From: Devosia faecipullorum
GTDB lineage: Bacteria > Pseudomonadota > Alphaproteobacteria > Rhizobiales > Devosiaceae
Length of the DNA: 64,000 bases
Reading direction: 5' to 3'
Assembly: GCF_015158295.1 (NCBI RefSeq)
Contig: NZ_JACDXV010000001.1
Coordinates: 496,001-560,000 of the forward strand
In this document: one piece after another, positions 27,049 through 35,443 of the stretch
Layout: each line of letters starts with the position of its first letter
Position numbering within the stretch: position 1 is the first letter of the stretch
Notes under the pieces: generated by a model
Databases searched by the model: none
Seen by the model: the letters and a program-made list of their open reading frames with translations, nothing else
Told to the model about the DNA's origin: nothing
Made by a program: the position numbers and the translations under genes

Positions 27049-28989
27049 TCAGCTTTCCGTCTCCACGGCGCTCACCGCAGGATCGAAAAGATAATTGGCC
27101 AGCACCTGCACCGCACCATCGGTCAATGGCCCGGCGTCGCAGGTGCGCTCCGCGCCGACTTGTTCGCAGGCGGTGCGCATGGCTCCAATCGTAGCGGTAT
27201 CGAGCATGCCATGCAGCGGGCCCGAGTACATTCCCCGCTCCTTCAACCGCTTCTGCACGATATAGACATAGGCATGGGCATTGGAAGTGCGGAGGTGACG
27301 CAGAACCTGGACGCCAAAACCGCGCTTCAGCTTGGAAAACTCCGCATCAATCGCCTGTAGATTGTCGACAATTGGTCCATCGGGCGCGGCAAGATAGATC
27401 CGCTCCACCGCCACGCCTTCCGCGCCAAGTACCGGCTCGAGCGAGGCCAGGAGATTTTCGGCGGCTTCATGGTCAGGCTGCACAACCAACCCATAACCTT
27501 CGCGATAGAGCTGCAGCAGATAGCGTGCGGCCGCGGCGTCGCCATTGCGCGCGCCGTCGAGCAGCATGGACAACACGCCATCAAGGCCACGGCCCGGGAA
27601 TGTCCCTGCCAGTTGCAAGCGCGCCAATTCTGCGGATGCTCCCGGCAACCCGCTTTCGACGGCCCCGGTCAGAAGGTTCAGCGCCTCGTCACGATGCGCC
27701 ACGGCAAGCGGTCCCGACACCAGCGCCTGCGCCAGATCCAGGATGGCGTTGGAATTGCCAAATCCCAGCGCCATCTCGAAATAGGCCTTGGATGTATCAT
27801 AGTCCGCCTGCACCAGATCATTGACCGAATAGAGGTCGCCCAGACGAATGGCGGCCGTGGCGTCGCCCTTGGAGGCGGCGGTCTTGAGCAGTTCAATCCC
27901 CCGCGAAGGGCTCGCAAAGGGCTGGTTCAGATCGAGATAGAGATTGCCCGCATAGCGCTCGGCGCCCGGAGCGCCCAATTCGATGGCTCGATTATAATAT
28001 TCCAGCGCCTTGCCCGGATCGGGCGCCAGGCCGACCGCGCCCAGTCGATAAAGATCGCCCAGCCTCAGCAAGGCGGTGGCATTGCCCGACGCCACTGCCT
28101 TTTCTAAATATGCCAGTGCATTTGTCAGGTTGACGGGGATGATCTCGCCACGCAGGTTATAGTCGGCCAGCGCCAGATAGGCCTGCGGATCGCCCTTCCC
28201 GGCTTGCTCTTCCAGCATCCCTATCGCGGTTTCGGGGCTGGCGGATACGCCCTCGCCATTCAAATACATATCGGCGACCCGCCGCGAAGCGACGGCATAT
28301 CCCAAAGTCCCTGCATGGTTATAGAGCGCAAGCGCTTTGCCCGGATCAGGCGCGATGCCGGACGCGCCACTGCGGTAAAGATCGCCCATCGACACCATTG
28401 CCGGCGTATTGCCGACGATCAGTCCCATCTCGAAATATTCAAGGGCGCGCTCGGGATCGATGGGGACGCCGCGCCCCTGAAGGTAGAGCCCACCCAATAG
28501 ATTGGCGGCATTGATGTTTCCCGCGTCAGCCGAATTCTGTAGCAGATCAAGTGCGCGATCCCGGCCGGCCGCGCCCAATTGCGTATCCAGCACAAACGAG
28601 CCCAGGGTAAGGACGGCGCTGGCATCGCCGGTTTTTGCGGCCTTTTCCAGCAAATCCAGGGCTCGTTGCGCGTCGGGCGGCGCACCATGCCCCCCTCGCC
28701 GCACCAGATTGGCGAACTGCACCTGCGCATCGACGATACCGGCATCGGCCGCGATTTCGAGATATTTCGCTCCCTCCAGGGCCTCGCTCGGATCAGGCTC
28801 ACCCGCCAGCAATCCACGGGCCAGGGCAAAGGCCGCGCCGGCATTGCCCGTATCGGCTTCGGCGCGCACCGTCACCAATGCCTCGCCATACATTTCTTCG
28901 TAAAGGCCATTGTCGGGCGGCAATGTCGCGGTCTGGCCGTATGCCGTCGTGCTCAAAGCAAGCGCGGCGATCATGCTGACGATGCGCAT
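27049..28989 (-). CDS. Secreted Sel1-repeat protein with C-terminal peptidoglycan-binding-like domain
   Basis: A 646-aa exported protein with signal peptide (MRIVSMIAALALSTTAYGQ). Residues ~25-520 are a long series of Sel1/TPR-like repeats of about 36 residues, with recurrent ALxxLxxAAxxGxxxA and LGDLYRxGxxGxxPDPGKALxYYNxA. Near the C-terminus VQKRLKERGMYSGPLHG resembles a peptidoglycan-binding_1 fold. Sel1 proteins such as AlgK and ExoR act as scaffolds or regulators of polysaccharide export. With no Wza gene visible, an AlgK-like scaffold role is attractive but unproven. GAGGGGGG precedes the ATG at 28989. Confidence 0.82.
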   Translation of the reverse strand: MRIVSMIAALALSTTAYGQTATLPPDNGLYEEMYGEALVTVRAEADTGNAGAAFALARGLLAGEPDPSEALEGAKYLEIAADAGIVDAQVQFANLVRRGGHGAPPDAQRALDLLEKAAKTGDASAVLTLGSFVLDTQLGAAGRDRALDLLQNSADAGNINAANLLGGLYLQGRGVPIDPERALEYFEMGLIVGNTPAMVSMGDLYRSGASGIAPDPGKALALYNHAGTLGYAVASRRVADMYLNGEGVSASPETAIGMLEEQAGKGDPQAYLALADYNLRGEIIPVNLTNALAYLEKAVASGNATALLRLGDLYRLGAVGLAPDPGKALEYYNRAIELGAPGAERYAGNLYLDLNQPFASPSRGIELLKTAASKGDATAAIRLGDLYSVNDLVQADYDTSKAYFEMALGFGNSNAILDLAQALVSGPLAVAHRDEALNLLTGAVESGLPGASAELARLQLAGTFPGRGLDGVLSMLLDGARNGDAAAARYLLQLYREGYGLVVQPDHEAAENLLASLEPVLGAEGVAVERIYLAAPDGPIVDNLQAIDAEFSKLKRGFGVQVLRHLRTSNAHAYVYIVQKRLKERGMYSGPLHGMLDTATIGAMRTACEQVGAERTCDAGPLTDGAVQVLANYLFDPAVSAVETES

Positions 28990-29113
28990 CACGGCGCCCC
29001 CCTCAACTTGCCGACGCGACATGCCAGTCGACGCGGCAATATTCGATACTCAACCGCTGCACCGGCTTTGCGGGGCCTGCCGGGTCCGACTGGCGCGGCG
29101 GCCCCACAATCGT

Positions 29114-29509
29114 TCAATGCACGGTGAAATAAACCGCGCCTGCCACCCTTGAATTGCCGGGGTTCTGGCGCGAGGTGGCAATATCTGCCTTCACGAAACC
29201 GCTGCCGGTCAGCGTGTCTCGAACGGCCACGCATTGCAGCCGCGCAATTTCCCGCGCCGCATCACCGCTATCCGTGGCGACGCAGACCAGCTCGATCTTG
29301 CAGCCGCCCATCTTCGCGCTACGCCCATATCCGGCAATGTCCCGCTGTTGGCTGGGGACAATTTGCGACCGCGACGGGGGAATATTCTGTAAGACAATCG
29401 ATCCGGGCGTCGCGCAGGAGGTCGATCCATCCTGCGCCAGAACCGCCGATGCACCGGCCAAGGTGAATAGTGACGCCACGATCGCCAAGACACTTATCGC
29501 ACGCTTCAT
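29114..29509 (-). CDS. Secreted hypothetical protein
   Basis: A 131-aa protein with a signal peptide (MKRAISVLAIVASLFTLAGA...VLAQ) and four cysteines (TSCAT, GGCKIELVC, RLQCVAV). The C-terminal half, DAAREIARLQCVAVRDTLTG then VYFTVH, faintly recalls the helix-strand order of OmpA-like domains, but key residues are not clear. GGAGGG precedes the ATG. It lies 124 bp upstream of the Sel1 gene on the same strand and may share its transcript. Confidence 0.6.
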   Translation of the reverse strand: MKRAISVLAIVASLFTLAGASAVLAQDGSTSCATPGSIVLQNIPPSRSQIVPSQQRDIAGYGRSAKMGGCKIELVCVATDSGDAAREIARLQCVAVRDTLTGSGFVKADIATSRQNPGNSRVAGAVYFTVH

Positions 29510-29620
29510 TCCGACCCTCCATCTGGAAATAGTCGTCGTCGATATCGAGCAATATTGGAGTTAATCTCGCCTCTTAGTATACTGTCAATCGACAGAATTC
29601 AAAAACGGTCAATTGTGATC

Positions 29621-30772
29621 TTATTGGGCCGACCGTCCACCGTAGGCCATCACGCTCCCCAGCACATCCCAATATCGCGCGACGGCGACTTCAAGGCCAT
29701 AGCGAGCGGCGCCTTCGGCAGCGGCCTTGCCCAGACGCTCCCGTTCGCCGGGCAGAACCAGATGATTGAGCGCCTCGACCATCGCAGCCTTGTCATTGGT
29801 CGGGACCAAGAGGCCGTATTTTCCCAGATGCAGGCCGGTGGTCTGCCCTTCCGCCCGGTCATCGAGGATTTCGGCCGGGCCGGAGCGACAATCGGTCGAG
29901 ATTACGGGAATACCCGTGACCATTGCCTCGACCAGACCGTTGGGAAAGCCTTCGTCGTTGGATGGCAGGACATAGGCAAAGCCATTGCTGATCAGCGGGA
30001 ATGGATTGGTCTGGAAGCCGGGAAACCGGGCACGCCCGGCAAGTCCCAGATCGTCGGCCAACGCTTTCAGTTCCTGCTCCAATGGCCCTTGTCCAAGGAT
30101 CACCAGATCGAAATCCACCAGCCGCGAGGCGGCGAATGCCTCCAGCAGCAAGGCAAAATTCTTGCCCCGTACAAATCGGCCCATAGCCACGATATAGGGG
30201 CCGTCCGGGAGATGGGCAGGCGCTTCCTCGGCTAGCGTCCGGATCGCCTTCGCATCGATGGGATTGGCGATGATATGCATGCGGTCACGCTCCACCCCGA
30301 AATTGTCGACGAGGTCGTCGGCTATGCCCGTTGAAACAGCGATTACGGCATCAGCGCGAGAATAGGTGCGGCGGATAATGAGGCGCGACACCAGGCCCGC
30401 CACGCCGTGCTCGTGGTGCGCCGAGGTATTCGAACGCTCGCTGATGACGGAGCGAAAACCGAGTGCCTTTGCCGCGAGCACGGTGGCAATATTGGCCCGG
30501 GTGAGGAAGCTCATGATCAGACAGGGGCGCAGCCGGCGAAGCAATGAAAAAAGCCGAAACACGGACGGCATTGATTTTCCATCACAATCAAGCCTGTGGA
30601 CTCGCACCCATGCCGGGATGGCGTAAGCATCGTCCTCGTTGTCGAGAAGAACCAGATGAAACTCGAAGGCATCGAGCCGGTCGCGTGAATATTCGACCAG
30701 ACGCATCATCACGCGCTCGGCGCCGCCACCGGCAATCGAGTTGATCACAAAAACAATCGATGGCTTTTTCAC
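29621..30772 (-). CDS. Glycosyltransferase family 4 protein
   Basis: A 383-aa GT-B transferase. N-terminal SIAGGGAERVMMRL is a typical acceptor-domain start. AVSTGIADDLV and IANPIDAKAI precede the donor motif AMGRFVRGKNFALLLEAF, and PSNDEGFPNGLVEAMVTG holds the EX7E-type glutamates. The start is GTG. It follows the GT4 gene 30788-31846 by 15 bp, so the two probably add successive sugars of one repeat unit. Confidence 0.9.
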   Translation of the reverse strand: MKKPSIVFVINSIAGGGAERVMMRLVEYSRDRLDAFEFHLVLLDNEDDAYAIPAWVRVHRLDCDGKSMPSVFRLFSLLRRLRPCLIMSFLTRANIATVLAAKALGFRSVISERSNTSAHHEHGVAGLVSRLIIRRTYSRADAVIAVSTGIADDLVDNFGVERDRMHIIANPIDAKAIRTLAEEAPAHLPDGPYIVAMGRFVRGKNFALLLEAFAASRLVDFDLVILGQGPLEQELKALADDLGLAGRARFPGFQTNPFPLISNGFAYVLPSNDEGFPNGLVEAMVTGIPVISTDCRSGPAEILDDRAEGQTTGLHLGKYGLLVPTNDKAAMVEALNHLVLPGERERLGKAAAEGAARYGLEVAVARYWDVLGSVMAYGGRSAQ

Positions 30773-30787
30773 GCGCAGAACGCACCT

Positions 30788-31846
30788 TTATAATATTGCC
30801 AGATAGACTGAATTCGTTTTCCGCGCCACGTCGTCCCAATTGAGGAACCCTGCCCGGTTCACCACAAACCGCTCCGGGTTCGTCAAGGCCGCCTTGAACG
30901 CCGCCACAATTGCATCGACATCGTGCCGGTCGACGAAATTCTCCGGCATGAGAGGCATTTCTCGATTTTCCGGAAGGTCGCTCACCAGAACCGGACATCC
31001 ATGGGAAATGGCCTCGAGCGTCGCGTTGGAATTTCCCTCGTGATGCGACAGATTCACATAAAGAGCGCATTCGCTCAACTGCTGGGGCACCTCGCTTCGC
31101 ATCGCCGCGCCGGTCATGATCACATGGGGCGTCGTGAGCGCGGACAGGCTGGCCACATAGGCCGTGTCACTGAGGCTCCCGACGATCCGCAAGTCGAAAT
31201 CGGGGTTCTCTACCGACAGCAATGAGAACGCCTTGAGCAAGGTGTCGATATTCTTCTGGAAGGTAACCCTGCCAACCGCGAGGATATAGGGCCGTCCATG
31301 CCTCCATCCGGGCCATTGCGGCTCAGGGGCGTCAAGCGCGTTCGGGATGGAATGAACCCGGGACGTGATGCCGTGTCCGTTCAACCTGCGGGTCAGTGTG
31401 TCCGACACGGAAATGACCGCATTGGCAAATCGCAACTGAAACTCGGCGGCGAGAAACCCCGCTTTGCCGACCAGACCCCACTTGGCCAGAACGTAGTCGG
31501 CGGAGCCATAGCGGACCACAACCCGCAGACCCAGCAGCTTGTAGACCCAGAGAAACAGCGCCGCGCCCAGGCCCTGCAGATGCACGATATCGGGGCGCTG
31601 TCGCGCCGCGTAAAAAATGCCGGCGCAATAATAAATCAGCTTGTCGGTCTTCAGCAGCCAGAAGGTGGGAGCCGGAAGCAGCTTTACGCCGCGATAGGTT
31701 GGCGCCCGCACATTTTTCTCGAGCGAAAGCAGCGTGACTGCATGACCCGCCTCGACCAGCCGGGGAAATAGCTCTTCGGCGTTTTTCTCTGCACCGCCCT
31801 CAACGTCGGGGATTCCCCGCGCACCGATGACTAGGATGCTGGCCAT
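30788..31846 (-). CDS. Glycosyltransferase family 4 protein
   Basis: A 352-aa GT-B transferase beginning ASILVIGARGIPDVEGGAEK, a start seen in GT4 enzymes of capsule loci. It contains HLQGLGAALFLW, IPNALDAPEPQ, AVGRVTFQKNIDTLLKAF and LSHHEGNSNATLEAISHG in the donor site. The ATG at 31846 was preferred to an upstream TTG. It is the first gene of the two-GT4 unit and is divergent from the hypothetical gene at 32093. Confidence 0.9.
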   Translation of the reverse strand: MASILVIGARGIPDVEGGAEKNAEELFPRLVEAGHAVTLLSLEKNVRAPTYRGVKLLPAPTFWLLKTDKLIYYCAGIFYAARQRPDIVHLQGLGAALFLWVYKLLGLRVVVRYGSADYVLAKWGLVGKAGFLAAEFQLRFANAVISVSDTLTRRLNGHGITSRVHSIPNALDAPEPQWPGWRHGRPYILAVGRVTFQKNIDTLLKAFSLLSVENPDFDLRIVGSLSDTAYVASLSALTTPHVIMTGAAMRSEVPQQLSECALYVNLSHHEGNSNATLEAISHGCPVLVSDLPENREMPLMPENFVDRHDVDAIVAAFKAALTNPERFVVNRAGFLNWDDVARKTNSVYLAIL

Positions 31847-32092
31847 CTGTTGCCGAATTCTCCGATACAATCGGCGTCATGAGTCTATTAATCGACCACT
31901 GCAACATGGATAGCTATTACTAGCTGACCATCATTATCACTTAGCAGGATAAGCATTTCAAATGCAAGAATACAGCAACTCTGCTAAAACCAAATGAATT
32001 TGAGCGCAGAGCCGCCCATCACTACCATCAATCAATTCCAGACCTGGGAAAACTGTTCGATCGTCGTTGCATGCGCGCCCAGGAGAGTGGTC

Positions 32093-33010
32093 ATGAACAA
32101 CCATCAGCGTGAACCTGACAGCACCATCGAGGGACTGATCAATCGCCTGATCGAAATCCACAGGAGCGCAGGCCGTCCCAGCAGTGCCATGTCTCATGCC
32201 GAGCGAGCAGCGCTTGCCGGCGAAGCCATCCAGATATGGTGGGATATTTATGACCGGCTGGTCTTCTGGACCCAGTGCGAACTTCTGGGCCAGGATCTGT
32301 TGCGCCAGAACTTCGATCTTCTGGTCATGCTTCGGGACCGTGGCCTGCTGCGGCAGGAAACGGAACGCAGGCTGTCGCAGGCGCTGGGTTATTATTTTTC
32401 CGTCTCTGACAAATCCAGGGCCAGCGACGTGCTGATGCCAATATTGGGAAGCGGACAGGTGGAGGTGATGTCGCTGCTGGCCAGAGCCGGCCTGAATGCG
32501 CCGCATGCTTTCCTGGCTCGACTACTGACCCCGAATGCAACGGACAATTCCTATCTTAGGTCTGAGCTGGCCCGCCTGACGGGAGCCCTGCCCGACCCGA
32601 GCCATGCGACAGACCGCGACCTGGACCACGCCCAACCGGGCGAAACCACGCGATGGAAACTGGAAGCGCTGCGGCAGGTCCGCGCCATGGTGGGCGGCGG
32701 GCTGAAGAAAATCGCGGCCCTGTCCGAAGTGGCCACCGCCCTGAAGCGCAGCATAGACGAAATGCAGTCGTGGGAGCGTGATCTGGTCAAGTTCGGCGAC
32801 TACGAGAACGACCTCTTCTGTGCTGAACTCGCCGGCGAGCTGGGAGACGAGCTGCGCGCCAGCCATTATTCCAACATCAGGAACTATCGGTTCTACGGGT
32901 CATTCAACGGCGTTTACAATCTTGAACGCGCATCGACATTGGCCAATCATTTGCGGCAGGTCCGGATGTCGGACATTGCCCAAGGACTGCGCAGCGTGCG
33001 TTCATCCTGA
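32093..33010 (+). CDS. Hypothetical cytoplasmic protein
   Basis: A 305-aa mainly helical protein without signal peptide or membrane segment. Noticeable parts are AIQIWWDIYDRLVFWTQCELLGQDLLRQN near residue 45 and SWERDLVKFGDYENDLFCAEL near residue 225. No family is recognised. The ATG at 32093 has GGAG in front; a start 33 codons upstream lacks one. It is divergent from the GT4 pair and convergent with the Wzc gene, so a role in polysaccharide assembly or its control is possible but unsupported. Confidence 0.6.
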   Translation: MNNHQREPDSTIEGLINRLIEIHRSAGRPSSAMSHAERAALAGEAIQIWWDIYDRLVFWTQCELLGQDLLRQNFDLLVMLRDRGLLRQETERRLSQALGYYFSVSDKSRASDVLMPILGSGQVEVMSLLARAGLNAPHAFLARLLTPNATDNSYLRSELARLTGALPDPSHATDRDLDHAQPGETTRWKLEALRQVRAMVGGGLKKIAALSEVATALKRSIDEMQSWERDLVKFGDYENDLFCAELAGELGDELRASHYSNIRNYRFYGSFNGVYNLERASTLANHLRQVRMSDIAQGLRSVRSS

Positions 33011-33017
33011 TCGCCGG

Positions 33018-33035
33018 GCAGCCCGGTAGCGGGCT
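33018..33035. terminator. Possible convergent hairpin at the wzc 3' end
   Basis: AGCCCG-GTAG-CGGGCT forms a perfect six-base-pair stem between the convergent hypothetical gene and wzc and reaches into the wzc stop codon. There is no T run, so terminator function is uncertain. Confidence 0.35.
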
Positions 33036-35163
33036 AATCCTCATTGTAATAGCCGCCATATTTGCGGCGGTTCAGGAATTTTGACTGCTCCGCCTGGCTC
33101 AGGACACCCATGATTTCGGCGTCGTCGCGCTTGGCGTCGGAGAGCGCCTGAAGCGTGGCTTTGGCATCGCGCTGCGACGTGGTGGAATAGCGGGTCACGA
33201 CCACGATTGCGTTCGCATATTGCGCAAGATGAAGGGCATCAACCACAGCGCCGACAGGCGGCGTGTCGAGGACCACGATTTCGTAATTGGCCTGCGCAGC
33301 CTGGATCAGGCGGCCGAACAACTCGCCTGTGACCACCTGTCCACCCCGAATTTCCGCCTTGCGCGCACCGATGACCACCCTTGCCCGGGTCAGTCGATCC
33401 GTCACCGCAATGGCTTCGAGATCGGCGCCTTCACCGCCCTCGTTGAGGAAGTTCAACAGCTTGGGCGATGCCGGCATGCCTAGATGCACATGCACGCTCG
33501 GCTTGCGCAGATCACAATCGATCAAGAGGGTCTTCTTGCCTGCGAGCGCATATGCGCGTGTCAGCGACATAGACAGCGTCGTCTTGCCCTCATTGGCGTT
33601 GGCCGAGGTGACCATAACCACCGGGCCAGTTTTGGTATTGGCGTTCCAGCTCCGCCGGAAGGCCTGATCGACCCCGACCTGCAGGCGCCTGATCGACTCC
33701 GCGAAATGCGAAAACGGCGCAGAGATCATCAGGTTGGCGAGGCTCTCTTTTGAAGCTGAGCCTCGTTGCCGGGGAATGGTGGACGCAACCGGCATCTTCA
33801 GGACCGAGGACAATTGCACGTCGGAGGTGAAGCCGCCGATGACATTTTCACGCAGGAAGGCCAAGCCGATGCCCAGTCCGAGCGAGAGCACGCCGCCCAG
33901 AAGCAGGAGGAGCCGCGTATCGGGGAACGACGGCAGTTCCGGAACAAGGGCCGAAGAAATGATGCGGCTATCGGCAACCTGAAGGAATGACTGCGCTTCC
34001 AGATCCTTGAGGCGCGTCAGCAGCGTCTGGTATTGGCTTCTCGCCAGTTCGGCGGTCTGCTGAAGCTCGTAGATATTGGTGACGATGGCCGGCGGCAGGT
34101 CGCTGCTGAGCACGGACGAACGCAATTGCAGCTGCAGATCGGCCGCGCGCGCCTGTATCGAGGCGATCTGAGCCCGCAGGCCGGTCAATTGATTGCCCGC
34201 CTCCACGCCGAGGGCGGCCACGACCTGGGCAAGTTCCGCCCGCAATTCAAGCTCCGCCGGCGAACCGCTGGTCACCGAGGTCAGCCTTTGTTGCAGGTCA
34301 CCCTCGCGCTCGCGCAAGCTGCGCAGCGTGTCGCCCTGGAAGGCATCCGCAAGGCCAGCCCAATTCCGCGCGGCGATGTCGGTTTCCGCATCGTCGGCCA
34401 TGGCCGTCAAAAGCTGGCGATTGGTATTGAGGACCTCGAGTTCATTGCGAACCTGGTTCAGATCCGTGCGTCCCGTTTCCGCCACGATGCGCTCAACACT
34501 GTCCGCAATGAAGCTGTCCATCGCCTCTTCGGTCTCGATCACCGTAGCCGAGGCCTGCTGAACCCGCTCCTCGATAATGTCCCGGCTCGCCTGCGTCGCG
34601 GCGATCTTGGTCTCAAGCTGTAAGCGGATATAAACGTTGGCCAGAATATTGGCGATATTGGCCGCTGTCTCCGGATCATCCGCGGTAGCGGAGATCGTTA
34701 TAAGAAAGGTAAGCCCGTTGCGAAAAACGCGAACAGCGTGACGCAGCTTGGTCTGAGCCGCCATTAATTTGCGCTCGGGTGTCACGGGCACAGGATCAGC
34801 CAGCCGGAGCATGGCCATAAGGCGTTCTCGAACATCGAAGACCACATCGAATTCGGGATCGTTCAGCAATCCAGCCTCGTTCACGACCTTGAGCAACGTG
34901 CTTTCCGCGGTGGCGATCTGCACCTCGCTATCGACACGCGCATCGGCCGAGCCGAGCGCCGCCCCCGGCGCGGTCGGGTCCAACAGATTTTTGTCGCTGG
35001 TGTCCACGAAGATCAGAGCAGACGCGGTATAGGCTGGCTGAAGCGCAAATATCCCCAAAACCGCCGCGCTCATGACTAGGACAAACGTTATCGCGATGAG
35101 GCGCCATTGGCGACGTAGCACGCCAAGCGCGCGGATGATGTCAAAGTCCTGGTCATTGATCAT
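33034..35163 (-). CDS. wzc: Polysaccharide co-polymerase with C-terminal tyrosine autokinase (Wzc/BY-kinase)
   Basis: A 709-aa inner-membrane protein that controls chain length and export in Wzy-dependent pathways. Helix 1 is near residue 25 (LIAITFVLVMSAAVLGIFAL), a long periplasmic coiled-coil region follows, and helix 2 is LLLLLGGVLSLGLGIGLAFL. The kinase domain has Walker A SANANEGKTTLS, Walker A' TLLIDCDLRKP and a Walker B-like VVLDTPP. The tail RRKYGGYYNED supplies a short tyrosine cluster for autophosphorylation. No Wza gene is beside it. ATG at 35163 was chosen over an upstream TTG. Confidence 0.93.
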   Translation of the reverse strand: MINDQDFDIIRALGVLRRQWRLIAITFVLVMSAAVLGIFALQPAYTASALIFVDTSDKNLLDPTAPGAALGSADARVDSEVQIATAESTLLKVVNEAGLLNDPEFDVVFDVRERLMAMLRLADPVPVTPERKLMAAQTKLRHAVRVFRNGLTFLITISATADDPETAANIANILANVYIRLQLETKIAATQASRDIIEERVQQASATVIETEEAMDSFIADSVERIVAETGRTDLNQVRNELEVLNTNRQLLTAMADDAETDIAARNWAGLADAFQGDTLRSLREREGDLQQRLTSVTSGSPAELELRAELAQVVAALGVEAGNQLTGLRAQIASIQARAADLQLQLRSSVLSSDLPPAIVTNIYELQQTAELARSQYQTLLTRLKDLEAQSFLQVADSRIISSALVPELPSFPDTRLLLLLGGVLSLGLGIGLAFLRENVIGGFTSDVQLSSVLKMPVASTIPRQRGSASKESLANLMISAPFSHFAESIRRLQVGVDQAFRRSWNANTKTGPVVMVTSANANEGKTTLSMSLTRAYALAGKKTLLIDCDLRKPSVHVHLGMPASPKLLNFLNEGGEGADLEAIAVTDRLTRARVVIGARKAEIRGGQVVTGELFGRLIQAAQANYEIVVLDTPPVGAVVDALHLAQYANAIVVVTRYSTTSQRDAKATLQALSDAKRDDAEIMGVLSQAEQSKFLNRRKYGGYYNED

Positions 35164-35443
35164 CTTATGTTCAACCAAACCCTGCCGTCAGTAATGTCAG
35201 GCATGGCCTTGAGGCCTGTCAACACCAAGACCTGACAAGTTATTATCAACAATTCTATTCGGAACCGCTCACCCAGACATGGATTTTGTCTCGCTAAGCC
35301 AATCGTTGCACCAAGGGATAATGGAATGACACAGGTGAAAGGCATCGAACAAGTGAGAATTGATTGCGAAGAATATTGAAAGACATTCATCTATCAAACA
35401 TCATGCATGCACTGCCTGGGACAATACAAGCAGGTTCATCGAA
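35164..35443. promoter_or_regulatory. Divergent promoter region between wzc and the beta-helix gene
   Basis: A 280-bp AT-rich gap. It contains GACAAGTTATTATCAACAA near 35234, sharing CAAGTTA with the palindrome at 16134-16145. A near-palindrome GGCCTTGAGGCC lies near 35204. Promoters for both genes must be here; no box is assigned firmly. Confidence 0.35.
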
